From contig NW_027052606.1 of NCBI RefSeq assembly GCF_958450345.1, positions 62,001 to 126,000 on the forward strand: a stretch of DNA of 64,000 nucleotides. Direction: 5' to 3'. Shown one piece after another: positions 45,293-58,050 of this stretch (position 1 is its first letter; the number at the start of each line of letters is the position of its first letter). A program made the position numbers and the translations under genes. Origin of the DNA: Calliphora vicina (taxonomy: Eukaryota; Arthropoda; Insecta; Diptera; Calliphoridae). The notes below the pieces were generated by a model, which saw nothing but the letters and a program-made list of their open reading frames with translations, ran no database searches and was not told the origin of the DNA.

Positions 45293-47084
45293 AAAAATAT
45301 ATCTTGTACATAAAATTGGGTTTGAATTTAAAATTAATTTTAGTCAAAACTTCTAACGATCCCCGAATAATTCGACAATATTAATGTCTTAAAATAGATA
45401 TAACATCTTTAAAAATTATTGTTTTATAGTGAGTTTAATTGTTTTCACGAATTTGTAAAAAGGAAGAAATGTTTAACGTTTAAAAATACATAAAATACAA
45501 TTGCAATACTTTGCAGAAAAAATTTGTTTGTGATGATTTTTTCGAAAAAAATAATGCATAATAAGCAGACGAAATTCACTATTGTCAAATTTCTTCTAAA
45601 GTCACGAGCTAATGGCTGTCAAACAGAGACTAGATAACGCAGCTTGTTCAAATTTTGACAGGAGTCAACTAATATTTGCCTTTTGACAGGAACAGGGTTT
45701 TCCTTTCAGTTAAAAGTCCAGAAATTCAAAACGTCGCGGATTTATTGACCCACCCTTAATAAAATGAATGGAAAAACTATTGTAAGTTTCAAAGTATATA
45801 TTTAATTTTTTACTGATCTTAACTTTAACCTAAAGTTTTTTACATTCATATTTTTTGGACAGTATTTTGCTCATATTTTTACACAAAAGAAATACATCCC
45901 AAACTGTTCTTTCCTTGTTTACCGACTTAAAGAATTGCGGATTACCTAATTTCTTTAATGTTTAAAAAACTGTACTATCCACATGCAAAATCTCATAACT
46001 AGTTTAGTTTTCTCACATGGTTTTTATCCAAAATATTTGGCCCCACTTTGGTTGTTCTCAAACAAATATGTATTTATCCATCTCCTTATTTGTCCTTGTA
46101 TGAAAGTCTTTCTATTAAATAGAAAAGTTTTTGTTTTTATATTATTTTTCGTTTTATATTTGTTCTGGTTCTTGGGGTTCTTATGGTTTGGTTTTATGTT
46201 TTTGATTTGATTTTTGCATGTTTTGAATTTCCGTCTTCCCATACAAATATACGAGTGCTATAAATGTGGAGAACCATTGAGGAAAAGTCATCCCCAAAAT
46301 ATACATTTACAAATATTATGGGTTAGTGTAGTATTTGTTATGAGTTCTTGGTTATGTGTGCTTTTTAGCAATATTTGTATTTATTTCCAAGCATTAACCT
46401 CCAACTCCCACTTGAAAATATTTTTTGTATCTAAGGGTTTCTTCAAACAGCTGTGTGTTTTGGTATATTCTTAGATACGGTTTATATAAACCAAACCATT
46501 ATGAGATACACAAATATATGTATTATGTATTTAAACTAAAACACACAACTGATATTGGCGCCAAATGTCTAGACTAAATGTCGCTTTTTGAAAAACAACA
46601 AAAAATGGTGTATATTTTATTTTGATTCCTGCTGTTTTTTTTTTTGCTTTTATTTTGTAAATAAGGCATAACAACAAAAATCGTTATATTTGTACATTTA
46701 TATTTCCATATAGTTGTTGTATTTTTTTGTACTTCTATTGCTCATCTCTTGACGCCACTGTGGGAAGTAGAGTATCCAAAGTTCAAAGTACTTGAACTAG
46801 CAACAGCAAACTACTACTTGATACTTCTGTATTTTCAAATGTGTTTTATTTTATTTCTTTATTGCAACATTATTATTTGCTGTTTTATGAAAGAAAATAT
46901 AAATTATATTGCTAATAATTTTGAACGCACTTTAAGTTTTAAGATTTTTTTTAAATTTAAAGGAAACTAAGAAAATTTCAATTAAAAATTAACATTTATT
47001 AAAGATATACTGAAATATAGCTATAATGGATTAAAATGTTTTTGTAATTGTTTTAAAATGTTTGGTATCCAAAAAAAATCAATA
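45293..47084. other. Non-coding AT-rich DNA
   Basis: T-rich open frames (45983-46474) lack credible features. Confidence 0.45.
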
Positions 47085-47240
47085 CAAATATGTTTCATAT
47101 CTACACAAATAATTAGTCTTAGTTTCTATATAAGGACCATTTCGAAAATCACTTATTAACAATCAATATTGAGAAGCATAATTTGCTATAGCACCGGTAT
47201 CCCTGCCACTTCGGAAAAGTACTTTAAAGAGAATAAATCA
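47085..47240 (-). mobile_element. mini-me family A, weak fragment
   Basis: ATAATTAGTCTTAGTTTCTA and ATTTCGAAAATCACTT resemble the repeat body. Strongly diverged. Confidence 0.4.
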
Positions 47241-47277
47241 CAACAAGCTCTAGACATGCTTTTGCATGCTTTCTGCC

Positions 47278-47750
47278 ATGTTCACACTTGGGCATTTAAA
47301 CGCGTTTAAGCAAAATTTTGATTAAGTTAATCAAAGCCGTTCACATTACACTTGATATGATTAAGTTGACACTAAAATGATTAAGTTGACAAATAAAGAA
47401 CAACAAACAAATTTATATTTCTTTTAGGCATTAAATATGGAAACAAATACTTTATTAAAGATATCAGCAAATTATTTTAAACTCATTAATGATAAAATTG
47501 TGAACATTGATGGATTATTTAAAGGTTTTTAAAGGAAAAAAAAAACTTCTGTCAAAATTTATTTATCGGTACTACACTGAATGGTGGCCGATGCTACATC
47601 ATAGTCGGTTTGAGGTGATTAAGTTTTAATCATGTCTTGTTTGAATTGATTAACAAATCATTTAAATATATGGATAATTATCTCGATTTTGAAGTGATTA
47701 GAGCTTAATCACGTTTGAGATGATTAACTCTGCAAATGTGAACATAACAT
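47278..47750. mobile_element. TIR element with GTTCACA ends
   Basis: ATGTTCACACTTGGGC at the left and GCAAATGTGAACAT at the right are inverted. Both sides carry repeats of GATTAAGTT or GATTAACT. No coding remnant. The ends are imperfect, so boundaries are approximate. Confidence 0.45.
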
Positions 47751-47969
47751 AAGTATCGGCATATGCCATGAACGCACTGTGGCGCCATTTGATTTTTTTC
47801 GTTGCACAAATCATAACTTTTGAACCAAATGAGATAATCAAAAAATTTAAAAGGCAGGTGATAGACAAAATGAGATATCGAACATAAAAGTCGATTGATT
47901 ATTTCTGACTTTATTCACAATTAAGTGAATTCGCTATGATATGAAAACTTTGATATGAAAAAATTCTAA

Positions 47970-49110
47970 AAGAATCCGTTGAGTTTTATGTTCGATATTT
48001 GTTATTCTTACATTCGGCTTTGCGATAATGCAATAAATCTCTACAATTTCTGCCGTTTTCGATTTTTCATGATTTTTTTACAGCAAAAAAAATGCTATTT
48101 TCATGTAAAAAATTTATTTTTTGCTTCGATTTGTTATTATAACTCCGTAACTACTGAGACGATTGAAACGCAATATATGCATATGTGAAAATTTGTACAT
48201 GACATGGGGAGTATGCTTTCAAAATTCAACTAATCGAAAGAAGAACATTAACTAACCAATTTTATGTACATATGTATGTCAAACAAAAATGTAAAATTCT
48301 GTGAAAATGAGCGAATTCACTTAATTGTGAATAAATTCAAAAATAATCAATCGATTTTTATGCTCGATATCTCATTTTGTTGCTATTATATGCAGCTTTG
48401 CGAGGAAGCAATAAAAATAAACAATTTCTGACGTTTTCGATTTTTCATGATTTTTTTAAAACAAAAAATAGCTTTTTTCACATAAAAAAATATTTTTTGT
48501 TTCAATTTGTTATTATAACTCCGAAATTCTGAGCCGATTAAAACTTAATACATATGTGAAAATTTGTGTATAGCATGGGCAAAATGTTTTCAAAATTCAA
48601 TCATTCAAAAGAAGAACATTAATTTTAAGTATATCAAACAAAAAACTAAAATTGTGTGAAAATGAGCGAATTCACTTATTTGTGCATAAATTCGTAAAGT
48701 ATTCAATATTCAAAATTATTAAATTCAAAACTCAAAATTCAATAGAAAATATCAGAAAATTTAGTTTTTGAGCACATGAATACTTGACTTAATTATGAAA
48801 TAATTGCAACCAGTTCAATATGTGATTAATGTTTGAATTGAAATATAATTTTATGTATATTAAACAAAAAAGAAAATTTTGGTAAAAATAAGCGAATGCA
48901 CTAACCTCGATATCTCATTTTGTTGCGATTATATGCGGCTTTGCAACAAAGCAATAAAATTGAACTATTTCTACCGTTTTCGATTTTTCATGAGTTTTTT
49001 GAAACACAAACATTTGCTATTTCGCGTAAAAAGTATATTTTTTGCTTAAATTTGTTATTAAACTCCGAAACTACTGAGCCAATTAAAAAGTAATATATAA
49101 ACGGATTAAA
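47970..49110 (+). repeat. Tandem array, three ~370-390-bp units
   Basis: Units start near 47990, 48362 and 48905, each with TCGATATCTCATTTTGTTG-like text, a CGGCTTTGCGA box and CCGTTTTCGATTTTTCATGA. The third spacing is long only because a 150-bp MITE piece (48703-48852) interrupts the second unit. Satellite-like, non-coding. Confidence 0.75.
48703..48852 (-). mobile_element. CACAGAAAA palindromic MITE family, partial copy in the tandem array
   Basis: AACTCAAAATTCAATAGAAA to GTTTGAATTGAAATATAATT matches one arm of the complete copy. The outer CACAG end is lost. Confidence 0.7.
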
Positions 49111-49225
49111 GGTTATGTAAATCTGGAATTTTCTAGTATATCGGCTCAATAATATCGGACTAAGCCTTTTTGAGTTATCATAAATTATGTGGAGAAACAT
49201 CTAAAAAATTCACAATTTTAGAAAA

Positions 49226-49862
49226 AACAAGTAAGAAAGTATGATCGGTCAAAGCCCGACCATATAATACCCTAAGTAAAAGAGCAAAAACATTTTTCTT
49301 TTAAAATTTCAATAATTTATATTTTTGAGTGATTTTCGGAAGTTGGCCTTATATGGGGACTATGACCAATTATGGACCCAACACCATGAAATTAGGTCAT
49401 GTGATTTATATCTATATTAAAGTTAACTGTGTTGAATTTTGTGTGTATACCAACATTTTTAAGCGATTTATGCATGTTAAAGTGATTTTCGGAAGCGGGT
49501 CTATATGGGAGCTATGACTAATTATAGACCGATCGTAACAAAATTTGGTGACATGAATTTTGTATATATAAAACTTATTTGGAGCTCAATTTGTGGAGAT
49601 ACACTTATAAATTAAACATTTTTGACCGATAAAGTCCAATTTCGAGAGGACATTTGTATGGGGGATAGGTGAAATAATGGACCGATTTCAGCCAGTTTTA
49701 ATAGGCTTGGTCCTTGGGACGAAAAAATAATATGTACCGAATTTCATCGAAATATCTTCAAAATTGCTACCTGTACTCTGCCCACAAAATTTATATGGAC
49801 AGCCAGCCAGCCAGCCGACCAGACGGATGGACGGAAGGACACTATGGTGGTGTAGGGTATTA
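49226..49862 (+). mobile_element. mini-me family A, near full length
   Basis: Head AAACAAGTAAGAAAGTATGA to ACACTATGGTGGTGTAGGGT, with the CAGCCAGCCAGCCGACCAGA microsatellite. About 60 bp before the tail are deleted. Confidence 0.85.
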
Positions 49863-51710
49863 AAAAAAAATTTTAAAAAAACTTCTCAATAGAATTTAAA
49901 ATTTGGATCATATTTATACTACTGGAACCACAATACATCAAAATTGTGTAGTGGTTTAAAAAGCCTCTAAAATTTTGAACTATTTTTTTTCATGCTAAAT
50001 TTTTGGGTTACATTAAAATAAAATTCTTAATAAATGTGAAATTGACCCTAAGCTCTCTTTTGTTGTGTCTTATTTCTGACTTTCTGGCTGAATTTTTCAT
50101 TTTGGTGTATTCAGGGAGTTATAGTAAAATTTCACGGATAATATTTTTGTGGAACATTTTAACCCCTAAAATCCCGGTTTTAATGGTGTTTTCTGGTCTT
50201 TTTTTTAAAAGAAGGACAAAAAAGACCCATGCCTTGAGGATTTAGAGGGTTAATATATTATACAAAACTGTTCTCCGTAACATTTTACATAAATTAGCTG
50301 AACACATTTTATACAAGGATCACATGGTTTCTTATGCCAATTAACAATAAGAATGTGCCAGATTTGGGAAAATTTAACCCCTCCTCAAATGAAATTCAGA
50401 TTCAAAACTCCGATACACGTGTCTTTCTAAGAATGTGCCAGAGTTGGGAAAATTTAACCCCTCCTCAAATGAAATTCAGATTCAAAACTCCGATACACGT
50501 GTCTTTCTTTTTGTCTCCTCTATCAAAATTTATTGGACGGACTTTGTAATTTTGGAAAAAAAAATTGATTTTGTTGTATAGTGTTATCTTAAATTTTTGA
50601 ATAGTCTTCATATAGAATTCTACATAGGAAACTTTTTTATTTTTCCAATAACATTTTCCCATATCAAAATAGCAGCAATATAAACGTGTGTGTGTATCTT
50701 AAATAGTAAATCAATAAATAGCAAGAAATCTCATGTGTTTTCTATTGCCAAACGTACAAAATTTTTAAATGCTGAAAATTCATGTTTACGTTGTACGCAA
50801 ATCTACTAAAATAAAGTATAATTTGTACACTACACACGTAAGTTTAACATGTTTTAGTTTCATTCATATATTTTAGACATGTATCAACTATTATTGCCAA
50901 TGTTGTTGTGTCTTTCCATCCCCCTTTCTTTACGATTCAGTCTCACTCGTGCACAATGTCTATGACATAAATATGTGTATTTTGTAATACAAAAAGTCAC
51001 TATAAACTGAATGTTACTGTATGATGTGTTGTAAACTTGTACTGAATTGCATTGCCAACATGTGTTGTATATAGTTATGTTGTTTACTTATTTACATTTG
51101 TGTGTCTATCTGTATCTCTGTTGTATTATTTATGTTTTTTTATTTCGTGTTTTACTAACGCCTTTGGTTGGTTTTATCCAAAACTGTTTAAGAAATGGGG
51201 TTGGGTACTTAGGGTGTTAACATTTTCGCCCTATTGTATATATAGACATACATACATACGAATGTATATCATCAATTCATTAATTCCCCACTAAAAAAAT
51301 GTTGTACACTATAATTATTTTTGTTATTGCAACCACCCTACTTGAGTAGATGATTAACACGTCAGTGTTGGTGGGAGTTTTTTTTCCCGAAATTGCTGCA
51401 CTATATTCGATAATAACATTTATTTGTTAAAGATTACAATTTAGCAGAGTTTTTTGTTTTCAAATCCAGTAAAATTAGATTGATATGAATAATTTTGATG
51501 TGGCAAAAATAACAATTAATTATAGTGAGTTTACTGTTAAAATTTAGTATTTGAAACATGAGGTTTTAAAATGAATAGTTTAATGGAAATAACCACATAT
51601 CGAGCATAAATTATCAGTAATGAATACAAACATTTCAGCGCTTAGCTATATAATATTCATGCATTGAATTTTGCTTATATTGTATACGATTTTTAACATG
51701 GAAAAATTGA
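49863..51710. other. Non-coding AT-rich DNA with an 80-bp tandem duplication
   Basis: Apart from the duplication at 50349-50508 nothing was recognised. The open frames are chance. Confidence 0.5.
50349..50508. repeat. Recent 80-bp direct tandem duplication
   Basis: Two adjacent 80-bp units starting AAGAATGTGCCAGA differ at essentially one base (GATTTGGG versus GAGTTGGG). Confidence 0.9.
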
Positions 51711-52985
51711 AAATTCATCTGTTTCAAAAACGAAAGACAATTTTCTGTGGGGTTAGGCTAAAAAAAATTTGACAAAATTTCGAGCTCGACCGGTTAAAAA
51801 TTAGAGTGCCGCACGAGGGTTATTATTATAATTATTGTTAGTGAGGCTGTACGCACTGCAACCCATAGAATCTTTTGTGCAGCCTTATATTTTTCATCCT
51901 AACAGATTCAGGCTACGTATAAAGCCAAGTATTCTATTTGGTGAGATATCAATTACGTCCCGAGGGGCCATTAAGGCCCTTCCGAGCCATTTAGTTCTGC
52001 ATATTGCCATCATTGAGCTGTCGCATAGAACATGTTCAGAGATTTTGGCATGAAGTCCACAAAACCTACACTGTTCATTCTCAATATTACCTAACATACA
52101 TTTGTGAGCGCCCCTGTTGGCAAGACAATCAGCAATCAACATATTGTTGATACCCGGCACAATGTAAGTTCATTGTGTGTGCCGAGTTCATTCAATGATG
52201 TCCAGCAGTCCATAACAATACCAGATCTCACTTCATATGATGATAAGAGCAGCCTGACTATTATTCCTTAATCCCATTCTTAAACATTCATTGGAGCATA
52301 TGAGGATGGCGTACATCTCCGCCTGAAATATTGATGGGAATGTACCCATTGGGATACCCCTTTGAAAATTGGGACCATAGATACCAGCCCCAGTGTCACC
52401 ATTAGCTTGTTTGGAACCAACAGTAAACCATACTTGATCGGCATTATTCTGCCAGATAAGCCGATATACGAGGGATAAAGTTCGTGGCAACATTTACAGG
52501 GGGAAAAATTTAAATTTTTTTTGTTTTTGTAATAATGTTGCCATTAAATAATTACTTTTGCAATTTCATATAAAATAATCGAAATGTGTACGCAATTGTC
52601 GTTTTAATAAAATATAATAGACAAAATTTGTTTAAAAACAATTTTCAGACATTTCGATATCTTTCAGTTAGAAATTCCACATATTGAAAAATTTTACCTT
52701 TGACCTTCACGATTTTTGACCTTCAGCTCATTCGCCAAAATATGGCTAAATAAATTGTTTTTCTCGAAAATTGCAAAATTAAAATCGCAAGTACGGAAAA
52801 ACTATAGGAGATATTTTCATATTTTTATTCCCTATTATATTCTCAATAAATCCCAAATGAGATGATCAAAAAATTCTGAAATTTTTTTAACAAAATTTTT
52901 AAAAATTTTAAAATGGAGTCATACCTGCAAATAGGTTAACACCATCCTACAAAGCCAACAGCTCATGTACAAGTAAATATGGATA
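51711..52985. mobile_element. Rearranged relative of the 26.4-kb TIR element, split by a LINE
   Basis: 51711-51802 matches the end region of the 26.4-kb element (TTTCAAAAACGAAAGACAAT, CGACCGGTTAAAAATT). 52660-52985 matches its body in the opposite orientation (TTATTGAGAATATAATAGGG inverse, CTACAAAGCCAACAG). Confidence 0.55.
51803..52505 (-). pseudogene. I-group non-LTR retrotransposon remnant: RNase H and zinc knuckle
   Basis: The minus strand (52493-52236) reads VWFTVGSKQANGDTGAGIYG, then GTFPSIFQAEMYAIL and SQAAL, the RNase H domain following RT in I/R1/LOA-group LINEs. After a gap and frameshift, 52160-51840 reads ADCLANRGAHKCML, then a C-x2-C-x8-H-x2-C knuckle (CRFCGLHAKISEHVLC) and FIRSLNLLG. 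The first catalytic aspartate (usually FTDGSK) is valine, and the DSQ aspartate is asparagine, so the enzyme is dead. The 3' end has an ATAATTATAATAATAA tail, like the TAA-type tails of I elements. RT is missing. The less AT-rich composition stands out from the flanks. Confidence 0.8.
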
Positions 52986-55133
52986 TATTTTAAGTAAATA
53001 GTTAGCTTTTATTTTAATATTTCGCAAAATATGTTAATTTTGATAATTTAACTAATTTCGAGTTTTACATAATGGCCTGAGACACATTAATGGCCTGGGG
53101 AATTTTTAATAACATTAAAATTTTTTTAACCAATTTCTGTTTGTTATGTCTCATTAGAACGACAATTACTTAGACTTGCCAAAATCCATCTTTTGTTTAT
53201 CAAATGACACCCTATTGTACATATTTGATCTACCATCATATGTTCATCCTAGCGATCTTGAAATATAGAAATTGATATTTTTTTTTTTATTTTCCATTAA
53301 AGATGAGAAACATTGAAAAAATGGATAGTTGGTAAATATCGATTTACCTAGACAAATACGAAGCAAGCTGTACAATTTTTGTTTATTTCTTTTTTCTTAA
53401 TAAATAGATCTATCAATAGAATCAAAAATAGTGACGATCCGCTACATAGTTTTCGACATATTGTATATGAAAGCGGACCAAATTACTTCAAAATTGTACG
53501 TTTTTTTGAAAATTGAAAATCAGTAAAATTTGAAGGGCTATAATATAGCTATATAAATATAGGGCTATAGATATGATTATATTAAGAGGAGCATATTTGA
53601 AATCGTTGGACTTTTTACTGTTTATTCAATATTTTTTAGGGGCTCACGGAATTTTTGATTTGTGCAACCGCACTTGTTCTTGGGAGCCACTGTAAGTCGT
53701 TCGCAGCTATATGATCCAAGATTTTCCCTAAACTTGTCTAAATGAGTGTACAGATGTGTACTTTTATGCTCATAAGTTTTATATCCAAGATTTTTAAATC
53801 TTATTACAAGGTTTATAACTGATTTCTCGTAATGATTTCCTATCAAATTTTTCAAAAAGGTCAACAAAATATGTCCAAGCCACTAAATACCAGCTTTTAC
53901 TTTTTCTGCAAATTTTAATGAAAGAATAGCAAACGATGGCTTTATAAGTCTCGGATATGTTTTCTCTCAGATGCAAGTCTTTCATTTTATTCAGGCTATG
54001 TAATTAAACAACTCAAAAATATCAGTCATCAATGAAGTTGTTTGGTTCTGTCCAAATCATAGCTAAACCAAAATTCAAATGACTTATTCAGGACCGTAAT
54101 TGAAATATGTGTTTCTCAATGGTATCTAGACATCACATATTTTTTTTAATTGTTGACCTGTATAATTATTAATAAAAAAATAAAATAAAAACTATAACAT
54201 CGCACAATAAAACTCAAAACATTTGTTATGACGAGATAAAGTTCAACGCGAGAAACTGCGCAATTCATATAGTTATACTTAATTTTAAGTTTTTCATAAC
54301 GTGATAATTTTTTAAACTTTAAATTCTCTAAGGAAGTGAAATTTTAATTTACTCTTGTTTTGATTTACACATACCCTTGTATTGTGATGTAGATGTCAAA
54401 TGAAAAAGGTTTATCTAGAGAATATTTTTATGTTAGTTAGTTTAGCACAAACAGAAATTTTTAATTTTTCTAATGGAAAAAAATTTACTAATTTTTTTAC
54501 AGTGCGAGTTTTTAAAGACTAAAAAAAATGACAGACTAAGTACCAAATTTAAGAATCCAGTAGTTTATTATCTGTTTTGTATGAAAATTATGGAAAAGCT
54601 TTACGGATATTAAAGGATATAAATTCCTAAAGGGCGAAATGATAATAAAAAAAATTTAAGTAGAAAATATGACAAATATACTATATATGCCAATATTTTT
54701 TTTAAAACTTGTACTTTTGATTTATAATAAATTTAATATCAATATGTTATGTTACATATTTTTTTGTAAATAAGTATAAAAATTACATAAAATTGGGAAT
54801 ACTTCCAATTTTTTTCGTTATGTGTTTTTTAAATTATTAAATTTAAACTTTTTAAGCCATTTTTAAAATTTTAATAAGAACTCAGATTTGTGGATACTTT
54901 TTATTTATTTATTTATTTAAATAGTGATCACTCATACGCAATGTAGTACAATTTACATTAATGTATACAAATAAAATCTCAAGAAACTGTTGCCTACTTT
55001 CTTAAGTATTTACTGAAATATAAGTCTACTTTGCGCGTATGAGTAATAAACATCTTCATATAAATAATATAACTCATGCATATAATTTCTTTTCAAAAAA
55101 TGAGAAAAGTTTGAAAGAAATTAATGAAAATGA
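52986..55133. other. Non-coding AT-rich DNA
   Basis: Overlapping reverse-strand open frames near 53622-53985 show no recognisable domain. A weak chance of a decayed element. Confidence 0.4.
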
Positions 55134-55462
55134 ATAATACCCTACACTGAGTAAATGAGCAAAACAATTTAAAGAATTTATTTTCTTGAATGATTTTCGA
55201 AAGTTCACCTCAAATAGGAGCTATGACTAATTATGGACCGATCGCCATGAAATAAGGTCGTGTGATTTATGTCTACATGATACTTTTTTTGTTGCATTTT
55301 CTGTGTAAAAAATTTTTTTTACGAGATTTATGATCGTTAAAGTGATTTTGGAAGCGCTCCTTATATGGGAGCTATGACTAACTATATACCGATCATTATA
55401 AAATTTCGTGACATGACTTCAGTAAATATAAAACATATTTGCGACTAAATTAGTGTAGATAC
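55134..55462 (+). mobile_element. mini-me family A, interrupted by a hAT
   Basis: ATAATACCCTACACTGAGTA to GTGTAGATAC, ending exactly at the hAT end. The head before the hairpin is lost. No mini-me continuation was recognised beyond 59774. Confidence 0.75.
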
Positions 55463-55699
55463 TAGGGTATTCAAATTATTCGATTTTTCTCTTGCTCGAA
55501 TAAAATGATTAATTCGAATAAAAGATTTTAACTTGTTCCAATAATTCGATCACACGTTTAAAATTAATCGTATTATTCGAATAATTTAATATTTTTTTTA
55601 AAAAAAGTAAAGAATGACCCAGCAAAAACTTCACTTACAAAGCTAAAAGTAAAAAAGTAAAGAATGACACAGCAAAAACATCGCTTACAAAGCTACAAG

Positions 55700-56923
55700 C
55701 AGAGCTGTAAATGAATCATTCTTTTTTGATTTTAATTCATTATGAATTAGCTAAATTTTGAATTAATTCATTGAATTGAAAAAATGAATTGAATGAAATT
55801 TGAATCAATTCAAACGAATTAGGCAGAAATGAATTTCAATTCATTTCCAATTCAAATGAATTTGTAAAAATGAATTGCAATTCATTTACAATTCATTTGA
55901 ATTGAATTGATTTTGAATTAATTCAAATGAATTAGAAAAAAGAATAGCAATTCAAATGAATGATTCAAAAATGAGTTGCAATCAATCAAATTCAAGAGCA
56001 GATCTCTAGGGGGAATGAAAGATTTCTCCTACCAAAATGAAAATATCCAGTACAAAAATTGAAAAGCCTTGTCCTGTATACGCGCCTGATCAATGAAAAC
56101 ATGGTGTTTGGAGTTTATTTATTCAAGAAGAACTGATTTTTATTTTGAAATACGCTGAACGACAAAACATATTTAATATTCAAGAAGCAATTAATAATTT
56201 TTGAAATTTTGTGACCCACGACCACCCAACAACAAACTTTTTGCTAATATTTATATTATATTTATTTCAAAAAAATAAAACTATCTTCCAAAAATAATCA
56301 AAAATAAGGAAAACTAACAATGTATGTAGTTCAAAACACAATTGAGTTTCATTAATAAGGCTAATTAGATTTAATTAGAATGCATCATTCACCTTAAACA
56401 ACAATAGCTTTTCAAAATTATCATCTGAAAGAAATCCACGTTTAGGGATGTTTAGAATAGAGGCGTACGAAAATAATCTTTCAACACCAGCTGACGATGG
56501 TAACGGCGCATTATATTTAAAGGAAGACTTTTTAACCGTTGATTAATTATACTGCATACTTAATGACATTGAAGAATCTGCTAAATATGCTGCGAATTTC
56601 GCGTCGGAGTTGGAAATGAATTGCTAATTTTTTTTTTAATTCGTTTGAATTAATTCAAAATCAATTCAATTCAAATGAATTGTAAATGAATTGAATTAAT
56701 TCAAAATCAATTCAATTCATTTGAATTGGAAACGAATTGCAATTCATTTTTACCAAATTCATTTGAATTAATTCAAAATCAATTCAATTCATTTGAATTG
56801 GAAACGAATTGCAATTCATTTTTACCAAATTCATTTGAATTGACTCAAATTTCATTCAATTCATTTTTTTGTGTGAATGATTCGCGAATTAATTCAAAAA
56901 TGAGTGATTCATTTACAGCTCTG
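55700..56923 (-). mobile_element. hAT element CAGAGCTGTAAATGAATCA, perfect 8-bp duplication
   Basis: Ends CAGAGCTGTAAATGAATCAT and its inverse, between identical 8-mers GCTACAAG (55692-55699, 56924-56931). Extended AT-rich subterminal arrays of TTGAATTGAATTGA-like text occupy ~300 bp at each end. Retains one transposase exon end on the minus strand. Confidence 0.9.
56375..56545 (-). pseudogene. hAT transposase C-terminal dimerisation domain
   Basis: From a stop at 56375 the minus strand is open upstream for about 55 codons. It reads YNAPLPSSAGVERLFSYASI followed by PKRGFLSDDNFEKLLLFKVN. The PSSAxVERLFS core, the KR-x-x-LSD motif and the FE-x-LLLxK-x-N ending are the textbook C-terminus of Ac/hobo-type transposases. 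The domain is intact, but the catalytic core is deleted, so it belongs to a non-autonomous derivative. Confidence 0.85.
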
Positions 56924-57109
56924 GCTACAAGTAATGTTTTTTTTAATAAATTACTTTCTTTGTATTAAAGTCTAAAAAAAAACAAAATAAACAAACAAAA
57001 CAAATAATCAGTTACTTTTTCTCGATTTGCACATTTTTTTATTGCATATTTATTTTTAGAAAAACAGAAAAGAATCTAGTACTACTGTGTGAAACCCATT
57101 ATTTGATGC

Positions 57110-57190
57110 ACAATAAAATAACTAAGCAGTGAGTACAACAGCAAACTGGCAAACGGATAGTTGTAGGTTCGACTCGGGGCTGCGACTTAT
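57110..57190 (+). other. tRNA-like B box, possible SINE remnant
   Basis: AGGTTCGACTCGG near 57166 nearly matches the B box, and TAAGCAGTGAGTACA ~45 bp earlier could be a decayed A box. GCAG and GGGGCTGC do not form a convincing acceptor stem. Not a functional tRNA. Confidence 0.25.
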
Positions 57191-57399
57191 TTTTTTTTAT
57201 GTTTGTAAATACACAATTCTATAAATAACTCTACTAACAACACAACTTATTTCCGGCCAAAATATAAAGAATTACTTTTGGGACATCGCGTACAAAAATA
57301 AGTACTTTTTTCAGTAGAATAGTAAGTAGTCTTATCGCAAAGTTTTTGCTGGGGAAATTTTTGGTGAAAGTTTTTTAATATTTTATTTTTAAAGAAAAA

Positions 57400-58050
57400 C
57401 CAAAAATAACGCAAAAGTTAACAATTCAAAGGTCATCATTAAATTTTCATCAGAAATATTCTGATGAGATTCCCTCCCGGACAATGTACAAAACAATTGA
57501 CTAGCAAAACTCTTTATTTTCCGTTTTGGAGCTATGCTTTGAAAACTTTGAGCTAGTTAGACATAATCTTGAATTCAAGTACAATAATGTCCTTCATTAA
57601 TTCGGGTTTTAAAATGAGTAACTAATTCTTTAGTAAATGAATTATTCACTTTTTCTAAATTATTTATAACAAATTGTATTTTACCCACAAGCTCTATCAA
57701 TGTCTGGTTAATCAAGCGGTCTTAGAGAATTACAAAAATCTGTCAAATGTTTGATATCACTGTCAGTGAACGTGGCTAATTTGGAATCATACAGTGCTTG
57801 ATTTACGCATTTATAAATCCGAAAAACGTTTATTACCATGTTAGACAAAGATGCCCTACGATGTTTAACATCATGTATAAGACGAACTCTGTTTTGAACT
57901 GTTTTTCTTGCAACAAGACGTAAGTTTACAATATATTCTCTCGTTATTTCTATCGTTATAAACGTCATCCTTAATATCACTTTCGATAACCATGTTAAAA
58001 TCACATTGGCCATTACTTTCAACACCATTTTAATCTAAGGTAATATTTTG
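57400..58050 (-). pseudogene. Probable hAT transposase middle region
   Basis: The minus-strand frame 58028-57708 contains KTVQNRVRLIHDVKH and DSDIKHLTDFCNSLRPLD. After a stop, LINQTLIELVGKIQFVINNL follows. This alternation, a D-x-x-x-L-x-x-F-x-x-x-L-x-P block followed by a helical segment, resembles the part of hAT transposases between the catalytic blocks. Since it lies inside the hAT at 55463-59774 and on one strand, it is most likely that element's own decayed transposase. Assignment rests on pattern only. Confidence 0.4.

Noticed and set aside
45983..46474. T-rich frames on both strands
   Set aside because: Low-complexity translation, no motif.
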